From positions 14,551,595 to 14,615,594 of the forward strand of contig OX335644.1 in NCBI GenBank assembly GCA_946894095.1: a stretch of DNA of 64,000 nucleotides. The letters run 5' to 3'. Shown piece by piece: positions 38,621 to 50,600 of the stretch. How positions within the stretch are numbered: the stretch's first letter is position 1; each line of letters opens with the position of its first letter. This stretch comes from Incurvaria masculella. Its lineage: Eukaryota > Arthropoda > Insecta > Lepidoptera > Incurvariidae. The translations under genes were made by a program, and so were the position numbers. The notes under the pieces were generated by a model, which was given only the letters and a program-made list of their open reading frames with translations, was not told the DNA's origin and did not search any database.

Positions 38621-41600
38621 TTAAGGGTGTTGCCAGCATACTCGAGGGTATGCTCGGATTCCACCGAGAGCCTTGTTCCTAGCATCTAGAATTTTCATCC
38701 TCTTCTCGTGCTGCACAGCGTTGCACAGAGCACCCTCGACGCACGTGACAGGTCGATTGTCCCTGCGGAAAGCATCCAGAAATCTTTAATAACTATTAAA
38801 CAATACAAACAAAAACAGAAGTGAGTGAAGTACATATGTATGTATATTGGCACTGATGGAAGGTAAAATTCGTTTTTTTTTTCATAAGGCGTTTTAAGTT
38901 TTTTCATTTTAAGGTTTAAGTTTGTAACAGACTGAACGTAGCAGGCGATGTCTCGCCGCCTCATGTCGCTGCAGTCATGATTCCAAACCTGACTGCAGGC
39001 GGTTGCAGCAGGCGGCAGCGCTGTATTCCAATTGGTTGATTTTTGACATTTAGTTACATTTATTACTATGATAATTGTCAAACGATGTGTTATTCGGCCA
39101 AGTGAACAAAATTACCATTTAGCATGATACGAAATTCAACTAAATGTCAAAAATCAACAAACAGAAATAGAGCTTTGCCGTCTTCTACTGTGCAGTGACT
39201 TGACTATTCACCCGGTTAGTTAATTTACCATGGTAGCCCCCCCTTGTATCAGCTTTATAAATCATTCTCGGAATCGGAGAAATAGATTTTTTTGAGAAAA
39301 ATTAAATGTGTCGCTTTCTATGGAAGTTACCAATACATACAAACTAGGCCCCCTACTACGAACGCTTTTGAGTAAGCGCTGTCGAGAAGGCGATATCGCC
39401 GGTCAACAATATTGTATACATTTGGCAGTTGGTATTGAAAGCGCTTTTGCTTCCAACTGCATACTGTATACAATACTTCTGTCTACTTCAAGTTTCATAA
39501 AATCATCCAGTTGTAAACATACCCGGAATCTTGTAAGGATTTAACTAGTTTCCTACGATAGATAAAAAACAGAAAACCGGCCAAGTGCAGGTCAGACTCA
39601 CACAGGAAGGGTTCAGAGTCATCGTACAAGATTTAACAAAAAAAACACGTTTTTGCATGGGGATCCCTTTAGTTTTTATAATTTTTTTATTTTACCTATT
39701 TTTTGTTATGGCGGAAAAATAAATATACCTACATTCTGTGACCATTTCAGCTGTCTACCTATTACGGTTCATGAGATACAGACATGTGACAGACGGACAG
39801 ACAGCAAAGGCTTAGTAATAGGGTTCCGTTTGGCACTCTTTGGGTACGGAACCCTAAAAATCTTTCTTGGGGATATTTAATTTTATGGACAGCAACCATC
39901 AATCTGATGCTTTCAACTTGACTTTGACCTTTCGCAGGAACTGGTCGAGCTTCTTCAGCTCCATGCATTCCACCTAGATTGGGGTGGCGTCATCAGCGCG
40001 TTATAGAAGAAAAGTTGTATATACCATGACCTCCTCAGATTGATCGATTTAGGCGTCGGTCCTGTACACCTTGGTGCTGACGATCCGCGGCCAGTCGCTC
40101 TGCAGCGCGAGCTACGTTAGCTGCCTTCTCATGTAACTCTTGAGCTGCTCGTTTTCTCTGGCCAGCCTGTCTCTCTCGCCGCGCAGGCCGACCGTCTGCA
40201 CCTTCACGTGGTTCACCTTTAGCAGGAACCGATCCAGCTTCCTCAGCTCCTCTCATTCCGCCTGGAGAGTGGTAGCGTCATCAGAGTATTATAAAAGAAA
40301 ACTAGTTCATACCATGAGCTCCTCAGATTGATCGCTTCAATCTTCTGGGCGTCGGTCTTGTACACCTTGGTGCTGACGGGCCGAGGCCGTCCGCTCAGCA
40401 GCGCGAGCTCCGTCAGCTGCCTCCTCATGTAACTCTTGAGCTGTTCGTTCTCTTTGGCCAGCTTGTCGCGCTCGCCACGCAGGCAGACCGTCTGCACCTT
40501 CACGCGGTTCACCTTCAGCAGGAACCGGTCGAGTTTCTTGAGCTCCTCGCATTCCGCCTGGAGCGGGAAGGTGTCGTCGTCAGCGTGTTATAGAAGAAGA
40601 AAACCTAGCATGAAAGCGACATGTGAAGCAAGGACACATTAATTAAAGAACGATAACTGTAAGAAGATGAACGTGTCCTTGCTTCACGTCGATTCTACAT
40701 ACATATCAAATTCGTTGAAAAAAGGGCCGTATTTCAGGGGTGCGCGAACTAGCTTTCCATGGTCATGTAACCCGTTGTTGTAAACGATAAGAAATATTAT
40801 CGACGAATAATCAGTTTATTTACCAGAAAAAAGGGTACCTATTTGTTCGGGTTATTATTCACCTTACAAAATGCAAAGGTTACCATGACTACAACACGTG
40901 CTTTATTTGAGGAAAACTAAAGGAATCATCAAGATTTTTCCAAAAAAATGCATTTCACATTTAATGAGCCTATAGCGATTCGAAAAGTTGTCGCATCTGA
41001 TAGGAATGTTCCGTCTCCCTCCAACTCGCGGTAGTGGTGCTTGAGTTGACTTCCTACTCCTACACTGCGTTAAGCACAGCGCGTTATGCTAGGTCTGTGA
41101 TCCATCAAAACAACTCACAATCATGTCTTCATCAAGATGTCTGTATTCGTCGAGCTCGGCGCTGCCGTGGGCGCTACCCGCGATCGTCATGCGGCGCTCC
41201 TCATCAGTTTCGTACTTGCTGCAGATGAGCGCCATCTGCTGGATCTTCTCCAGTTTTTGCTTCACCTTTTCCAGTGTCTGCATAGAAAACAATAACAGTT
41301 GACAGCCGTATTCAGAGTGGGCGGACTAACTTTAATCAGCCGGACTAAACCGGTTTTTGTATCAGTCGTATTCAGAGAAAACCTGTCAAAACTTAGTACG
41401 AGATTAACACCGGGCTAACCATACGAAAACTGGTTAAGTCCGGGGTACTAAAGAGAAGTAACAACAAGTAGCTAACGAAAAGTAGTAGGTTCACTACTGG
41501 TGGCTTCCTTCCTCGCCGCCTGCAGGTGACCCAGCCGCGCACTGCTGCGTGCCCACTCATTGTGAAGTGACAGCAGAGCTTCAAGTTGCACACCCACCTC

Positions 41601-44600
41601 AATAGCATCCTCGCTGGCATTGACAACCACGGCCAGCTGCTCCTCAGCGCGCGCTCTCTCGGCCTGCGAGCTCCGCTTGAGTTGCTAGTACCGGCGTGCG
41701 GCTTCCTCCCTCGCCGCCTGTAGCCGACCCAGCCGTGACGCAGCCCTCTAATTCTGAAGTGACAGTACCGCTTCCTGAAATGTGCACACTGTCAAGTTGC
41801 ACACTCACCTCAATAGCATCCTCGCTGGCATTGACAACCACGGCCAGCTGCTCCTCAGCGCGCGCTCTCTCACCCTGCGAGCTCCGCTTGAGTTGCCAGT
41901 ACCGGCGTGTGGCTTCCTCCCTCGCCGCCTGCAGCCGACCTAGCCGTGACGCCAGCCGCGCACTGCTGCGTGCCCACTCATTTTGCAGCGACAATAATAC
42001 CTCCTGAATAAATGTCCCATTTCAGAATGGTCTAAATCCTGAACACATGGAAGTAATTCTTTCAGCGAGCAAAAACACGCCACCAATTACATGTAGGATG
42101 ACGGACAAGTCACAAAAAAAAAAACATATGCATTCACTGATGTCTTCTTTTTCTCGGAACCTAACTCTACCATAAAGCCCGCTAAAACGAAGAATTGCAT
42201 ACAAAAATCTCTATCTTGGGCAGTTTTTGATAGGACAGGGTTGGGTCGATTGAATATTTTTCATTTTAAAGCGTATTAACATAGAATTAACGGAGGTATG
42301 GCCCAAACGTTACACATGAATTGAAAAAAAAAACATCCTCCCCATACATTTTTGTAAATACATTTTTGTTTTTTTATGCAACCTGACATGTATGGCTAAT
42401 ACCACACAACTACCGTTATGATATTAGCCCAATACACCACATTCCCGAAGGAATTAGGTGCCATGGACCTTCCTTTATGAGCACGGCTACATTGGACTGG
42501 ATAGAAAACACGGTCAATTTTTAATTGCCGCTTCGACCATCTTTTCATCCAATGCGATGGTATCAACCCGGGCGGGCTTAGATCCTACCACCTAATGGGG
42601 GGAAAGAGACATACAGTTAACATGGGTTCCGAACTATGGAGTAGCTCGCATTCGTGCGAAATGCACTTATCCGACTCGGAATGAGAAAGAAAGTGGTGCA
42701 TGCGAGGATTTGTATCCAAATCTCTGGTATGCTAGGCAAGTTCCCGCGCCACTAGGCTACGAGCCGCTACCTACGTTCACACAAAATGTGTGTTAAGGTG
42801 GATAACAAAATGTTATCCGCCTTTCTTACTCCAAATATGCCTAGGAATACCTTTCCTGATTTCCATGATTAAGACAGATGGTTCTCATGAGTTAAAAGCC
42901 ATGAGTTCCATTGCCAAGGTGCCAACAATGTTCCTTAACCTATTAGGGCTTTACCTTAGCATTGATATGTACAACTTTAGGCACTTTCCTACAATGATGG
43001 GGTTTGATGGAAGCAGACAAAAAACATTTCCGTGCCTATCAGTAAATATAGCCATGACTTAGGTAATAAAGATAACGATCGGCCAAGAAACCTTTCGAAT
43101 GAGGTCTTGATCCATGTCGAGTAGACATTGGGTAAAGATAGATGTTTGAAATGAGAATAAGTTCGTACATTCATGCAATCGATCTTGTCGGCATTTCGAG
43201 CAATGTCTCTTCTGTAGAAGTCATCTTTTTCCCGAAGAGCGTTGTAATGATTTATTATCGGATTGTGCTGGTCGAGGTATGCCACGTACACGCCTCGGAG
43301 CTGGTTCCAGTAGCTCTCCAGCTCTAGCTCTTTTGGTCCAGTCAGGTCGTGGATTTCTTCTTCTTGCTGAAATGAAGTCGCCTTGGTTAAGAGTTGTTAG
43401 TCAAATTCTTTAGGACTATTTGCACACATTCAGTATTTCCCATATTTTCGTTAACCGTGACCAAATTAAGGAAATAAACTAGTTTACTAACAAAATTATC
43501 AGCATATTCGCGCGCATTTTGATTGTGCAAAACCAATCAAAAATGTTGATGGACCCACCCTATTAGAACGCCAATCACATGAGAGATAAGTATTTCATAA
43601 TTAACACACATCTATTCAATCGTTTGTGACACACAACTCCATGTTGTTAGTCCCACTCACAGTTGGACATTTCAAGGAAACATTGCTCAGTGTGAACGTA
43701 AATGCATGCAATGATGTGATGTGTGGCACCAGTTAATTCGTTACAAACATCAGTTTCACGTCACCTCTTCCTCTCCTCATCTGTCACGGTGGACATCTGT
43801 GAAAAATTCGTGGTCATAAACCGTATCCCATTGTCCTTTGACAAACGAGCATGGGTACACGCTATTGTCCAATGCAATTCAGGGTGACCAATTAAATAGA
43901 GAATCTATAAAGTACGCCTTGTTTGTAAGCACGAGTGTATTGAAAAGGCGATTCGTTAGAGTGAGCTGACGCGTTTATAAAACTTGTGAGCATTTTTCAA
44001 TGCTCATTGTCGTATAAAAAGTGAAAATGAGTACAGGCGTATTTGCAATTTTAATTTGTGCTTTGGTATTGAATTGCAATGTGAGCATTCCACTTTTAAA
44101 AATATTTTTAAATAAATTGAGAAGTAGCTTTCTTCATGCACCTAAGCGTATTAATATGTCTGGGAAATTCCAGGCTTTAAACTGCCGCACGGACGGTGGT
44201 CCGAAAGAAGATGATTTGAAGAGTGTCTTTATGACTTGCGTGAAGAAGATGGGTGGGAAATCCAACGAGAACAGCTACGACGGTAGCGGAAAAGACCATG
44301 ACTTCGACGACGGAACCATGAAGGGCAGTAAGAGAAACGAACATGACAGCATGAACAGAAGAAACGATGGGATGAACAGAGGCGATGATATTATGAATAG
44401 AAGAGACGGACAAATGATAAGAGGGCAGGACAGTATGGTTAGACGGGATGACAGCATGAGAAACAAGGATGAAATGAGTGATGGATCTTCACAAAGCGAC
44501 GAGAGCACAAGCGTAAGTATTGACAGGTTGTAGCTCTCAGACCAGTCATACATATCCCTACATAGATTACTGAGAGTGATTCACACTTAAATAGTCTTGA

Positions 44601-47600
44601 TATCTCTGATAACAGTGATTTCTTCACTTGAAAACATTTTCTAGCCTTACCCTATCAAGTCTTGCGTCTTTGTATTCTGTCAGCGCTAATGGAATGTCTG
44701 CTGCCCTGTTGTTGTTTGTACAATTTATAAATTCGGAGGATTATCTTTTTCATCACACAACATATTAATTTCATAGACTTTAAAATTCGCTATTATTAAA
44801 CTTGTGCTACACTTGGTGTTACCAAAATTTAGGCAGTTCAGGTCAAACTTTTGGCTAGGTCAGGTTAGGGTGACGAAATATCCCACGGATCGACTGTCGA
44901 TCAAAAGTTGACAAAGTCTAGGTCAACTTTCATCAGTTGTGTCGTCTCACCCGGAAACCTGCATCACAACCGCCCCTTCTTCCAGGAGTACCCCAAAGTC
45001 GGTTACCGCACCACCACACCTCCGCGGCGCCACCGTCGCGCGGACGGCCTGCGCAACTCCGGCCACCGCAGCCAGTACAACCCGAACATGCCCCAAAGGC
45101 CTGACATGCTCGGGGACGGCAGGAACGGCAGCAGTCTCAACATGACGGGGGCCGGCGAGAAGAGCAGGGCGTGTATCATTCATTGCTTCCTTCAGGATTT
45201 GGAGATGGTGAGCGATAGAGATGATACAGTAAAATAAACGTTGTTCCTAGCTTTCGTTTCTAGACTAGACTACTAGAACTTGTTTGATAGTTTCTGAGCG
45301 AATGTGTTTCACGCAGCAGTGACCCAATGGATCTAATTCATAATAAATCTTGTTGTAGACGGGAGACAACGGCATGCCTGACCGGTACATGGTTACCCAT
45401 GTTGTGACCAAGGACGTTAAAAACGAGGACTTGAGAGACTTTCTTCAGGAGTCCGTTGAAGAGTGCTTCCAAATACTGTATAATGGTATGCTATATAATA
45501 TGTTGGCCTCACTTCAAGAGTATAATCAATAATGAGTCCACAGTTACATTTCGCGGTCATATTAGGCGATGTGACACGACATGATGGACCGCACGCGACA
45601 ATCCAAAACGTCGGCCAATATGACGGCGAAATAAAACAGTTTGTGTGTATTAATACAATAAAGTGGATATAATACAATAAACGTCAGTGGTCTAAAATGT
45701 TGACAAGTTAATATTTGACGTAAATTTCCTTGCAGAGAATACTCAGGACAAATGCGAATTCTCGAAGAACCTCATGATGTGCTTGTCTGAGAAGGGACGT
45801 TCTAACTGCGATGACTGGAAGGAAGACACTCTTCACTTCTAACCGCCATCCCTGTGTTTGAAATGACCAATCGGAAATGAAATGTGATATGAAATTCGAA
45901 ACTTAAAACTACCTCAGTGGTTGAAACGCTATTAATAATGTATGCTAAAAAAGATATAAAAATGAATAAAAAAAACTAATTTACACGCCTAAAAGGGATA
46001 AGAAATAATTTGTGCAAAGTTGTTTAATCATGTTTTAGTTTTAAGTAAGTACCGTTAATGCAACACTAGAAAATAAATAAAAAATTTAAAGCTTAATGAA
46101 TTATTCTATAATCTTCGAGAGGCAACTCATCCCCATATAAAAATACTAGGCCATATTAAAAGCAGGTACGTGCCCAAACTTTTTATGGGGCTCCCGCTGG
46201 ATTTTCTTCTACAAATCTGTCCATAAATAGAAATATGAAGCCTTCTGTGATCAAATGTAAGTTTCGCCGCCAGTTACGAGCAACTAGCGGAAATGTAGCG
46301 CTTACGATTAGCAGGTTCCAGCCGTGTCCGTGCAGACCCTAGACGGGCGCAGAAATGACCGGACCAGAGCCGGTAGTCTCAGTTGTCACCTAAATTGGCG
46401 TTACGGCAAACCGATCGACTGGCGTTTTCAAATGTATGGAGAAATTGAAGAGCGCGCGCAGCGGGCGTTAAGCAAACTAACATTTGCGAGTCCGAGCTTG
46501 ATTTGACAGCTTACTCAACGTTGCCGTAAATACGTCGACGTTGCGGTTTACGTCCACTCCGCGTTTTCATACAAATCGGAAGTGTGCGTTTGACTTTGAC
46601 AGCTTGAAGAAGTAAATCCACAGAATATCTAGTAAAAACTTGTATGGAGTTTGGAGAAAACGCCAGTCGATCGGTTTGCCGTAAACGCCAATTTAGGTGA
46701 GAACTCAGACTGCCCACTCAGGACCAAGCGTTGGTCCATGCACGGTAGTTAGAAAGGGCAGTTAGAAATAGAAGCTCGCATGGGGCGCATAAAAGGATAG
46801 TTAGGGTACTTTTTTATGCGACCTGACATGGATGGCTAATACCACACAGCTACCGTTATGATATTAGGCCAATACACCACATTCCCGAAGGAATTAGGTG
46901 CCATGCCAGGACCTTCCCTTTATGAGCACGGCTACATTAAACCGGATGTATTGTATTGTATTGTTTTATTGCATTCATAGGTAGGTAACCTACACTTAAA
47001 CATGTCAAGAATCTTTATGCTAGGTCTGTGTCAAAAATATAAATACATATGGATGGAAAGCACGGACAATTTTTCATTGCTGTTTCAACCATCTTTTCAT
47101 CCAGTGCGATGGTACCAACCCGGGCGGGCTTAAACCCTACCATCTAGTAGAGGAAGGGGACCTACAGTTTTACATGGATTCCGTGACTTATCGAACTCGG
47201 AAAGAGAAATAAAGTGGTTCATGTCGGAATTGAACCCAGACCTCTGGTACGCTAGGCCAGTCCCCGCGCCACTAGGCTACGAGCCTACCGTAAGCTTGGC
47301 ATCGTTCTTCGCCGTTGCCATCGTGAGCTCCCTCCGTTGCTGCTGGGTTGTCGCGTCGCGGCTCTGCTGGAACAGCAGCAGCCTCAGCTTGAGCTCGGCG
47401 CGCTCGGTGTTGCCAGCCAGCTCCGCGTATTCCCTGTCCCAGCCCTCGAGCAGTGCGTTCTTCTGGGTGTCGTACTCTTCCCGTTGGGTTGTAAGGCGCT
47501 CTGTACCTATCTCTGCAAAATAGAACGTCGTGAAGATGCATTGCTACCGATTTTGCATGCATAATTATTGTTATTTTTTGCAAATTGAGTTTTGAGTTAT

Positions 47601-50600
47601 TTCCAAAAGTATGCGTTTTAGATGTTTTAGAGCGTACCTAATCAGCCTCGTATCAGGCCCTCGCCGAAGTGGTTTTTTATGTGACTGGCTAATGTCACGC
47701 ACCCACCATCATATTAGCCCAACAAACAGTACTGCCGAAGGAATAAGATGCCATGGACCTTCCCTTTATAAAACGGCTGAATTGAACTGTATGGAAAACA
47801 CGGACAATTTTTCACTGCCGCTTCGTTTCTAGAAATATAGTAAAAATGGAAGACATTCTGAATAATAAAATGCTTTTCTTGGAATGTATTCTACCTGATT
47901 ATTTAATCTGTGCGTGTTCTCCTTAGGTGAAAAGGTTTTTGGTAAAACAATCTAGTTCATTATTTATAAACTCACTAGTGTGCTAATAGTTTGTAACTAA
48001 TGCTAATGCTTTGTAACTAAGGCTGAGATAAATAGTCGTAACAGAAACTAAGACTAACGAAAAGTAGTACTTTGTGACGTCACTTTGACACATTTTGTAT
48101 GGAGGAAATCTCAAAGTAATGCAAATTGACGTCACAAAGGATTACTTTTCGTAAGTCATAGTTTCTGTTACGACTATTTATCTCAGCCAAAGTAGTGATG
48201 GTATGGTTGTCAGAAGGAAGTTTCTGTAATAACTTTATAATCTTATCTTTTTCTAAATCATCTAAATCCTAAATGTAATCTTATCTACAAACATCACACT
48301 CTAGTTAAGTGTTAATCTACCACTACCATAAGCCCTAGATGCAATAGTAGAGTGTTATCTGTTTGACATCGTCAAATTCTATGGATTTCCGAGGTCAAAT
48401 CTCGTATATAGATCATATTACAACACGTTTCATCAATGATTGGGATTCATAATGTCGTCATACTTGTTTAAACGTTAGCTGCTGGAATGTAAGCAAAATT
48501 TACACAGACTTTATTTGGTTTTATATTAGTTTCTCAACATGATGGTTAATTTAGGGTTAGGGTTTTTAGGGTTATTTTGACCCTGGGGGTTCTACATTCT
48601 GGGATCAATTCTCGTATATAAATCATATAACTATACATGTCATGAATGATTGGGATTGATAATGTTGTCATAATTATTTGTACGTTAGCTGCTGGAATGT
48701 CAGCAAAAATTGCATAGATAATATTTGGTTTTATTTTTGTTTATCAACATGACGGTTCATGTCGGCTGGAGTGCACAATCTCTGGTTACTATTTTAGTTA
48801 TGGTTATTATAGATCTATATATGTTCTTCTTCAGGCGATGAAAAGGGCGGATATATTTAAATATTAAAATTATCACTAAACAGAGATTCTGCACTCCAGC
48901 TTTAGTATTAGGTAAATTTTGATCTTATAGATCAGCATCAAATTAATCATTCCAGTGTCTTACCACTTCGACTAGAAAGTTATCGTGACATGATTCGTTC
49001 AGTATAGTTTGGAAATGAAATGTTCCAATTTCTACTTTCAATATTTTATGTGTAACTAGAAAACCCAAGTCCCAAGATTAAAATATTATCTCCGCAACGT
49101 TTATTATAATAAACCTGCCAAAACTAGCCAAAACCCGAAGCTCTTTACCCATGAGGAGTCTTTACCCGAAGTTTTCACCCAAGCCGCGAAATGGAACCAG
49201 AGTGATCAGTCTGAGTTCTCACCTAAATAAGCATTTACGTAACTTCAAAGTTACGTAAAAACGTAAAACCCCATTCAAATGTTTACTTCTTAGTCTGTGG
49301 TTTTATTTATTCATGCTGTCAAAGTCAAACTCGGACTTCCCATTTGTATGAAACCGCGGAGTCGGCGTAAATGGCAACGTCCACGTATTTACTATTGTAT
49401 TATATTGTATTTAGTTAGGGGCTGCGCACGCTCCTCAATTTTTCCATACATTTGAAAACGCCAGTCGGTCGGTTTGACGTAAACGCCAAATCGGTACGAT
49501 CGATTTTTTTTTTAAATCGAATTAGCCCAATTCACCGTATTCCCCATAGAAATGCGCATGCTAGGTCTATGGTATTCCCGAAGGAATCAGGTGCCATGCC
49601 ATGTCTTCCTCTGTATGAGCACTGCATGGAAAACACGGTCAATTTTCATTGCCGTTTCGAAATGTCATGGTATCAAACAGGGTTTACAAACAAACCTATA
49701 TTTTTACTTGGTATTGCCCTTTTTCATCTAAGGGTTTTGCATGTATTCCGAAACATGGAACAGCTCGCATTCGTGACGAAATGCACTTATTCATTCATTT
49801 ATTCATTTACTTTGAACGTTCCGTCAAAAGTTTTGTAAAAACATTAGGCATAGTATTATTGCTAAAAAAATTAAATAACTTAATTACTTTGAGTTTCAGA
49901 GACATGCATTGTAATCAGATTTTGAAAATAATCAGGGTTTTCATTCTGCTTCCGACGAATGTCACGACCAATATTTTTTCAGATTATTTTCAAAATCTGA
50001 TTACAATGCTTCAAATGTAGATGTCGCTGAAACTCAAATTAATGAGATAACGGTTATGTCGTATCCATTAAATACATAAAAAATTATAATAACTTAAATT
50101 AAAAAAATAACTTAAATGAAATAATTAAATTATCCAACTCAGCAAGAGAAATAAAGACCTGGCTGGTATGTAAGGAAAGTCCCCGCGCCATTAGGGCACG
50201 AGCCCCTTTGGCTTTGACTCTGGCTACACTTATTGAGGAGCAAAGCTTTATGATTTAAATTTAGAGCAAGAAGGGTAACTAACCCAGGAAATAGTTGACG
50301 TTCTCCATGTGGGCCTGCGTCATGCGGCGGTGCTGCTCGTCCGCCTCGTCTATCGCCTTCATCAGAGACTTCAGCAGGCTGTTCTTCCTCTCGACCATGA
50401 AGTCGAAGGTTGACACTAGCCCCTGATGCAGGGAGATTCATATAAGCGAGGTTTGGGTGAGGAGGAAGAATCACGAATTTGGAAAATGCAGTAGAAATTC
50501 GTCCCTTGAGTAAAGTTTGCGGACAAGTTTCACAATTCCTGGGTGCACGTAAGTGCAGTAACGAGAATTGAGAAGGGTACGTTAGGATGGTTCGAGCATG

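Noticed and set aside
40025..40261. Mutually exclusive alternative exon of DRC2
   Set aside because: Three in-frame stops (TGA, TAG, TAA) make a functional alternative exon very unlikely.
44908..45237. Odorant-binding protein exon 3 starting at 44937 (acceptor ATCAG)
   Set aside because: It would need a phase-2 donor, but exon 2 ends in phase 0 at a perfect GTAAGT; the acceptor at 44985 keeps frame and has a better pyrimidine tract.
45417..45677. Minus-strand 86-residue frame inside the odorant-binding protein gene
   Set aside because: It overlaps a conserved OBP exon in antisense and has no recognisable domain.
49885..50037. Possible CRISPR-like or riboswitch-like structure from strong inverted repeats
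   Set aside because: It is a eukaryotic palindromic MITE with a relative at 32066; there are no regular spacers or aptamer features.
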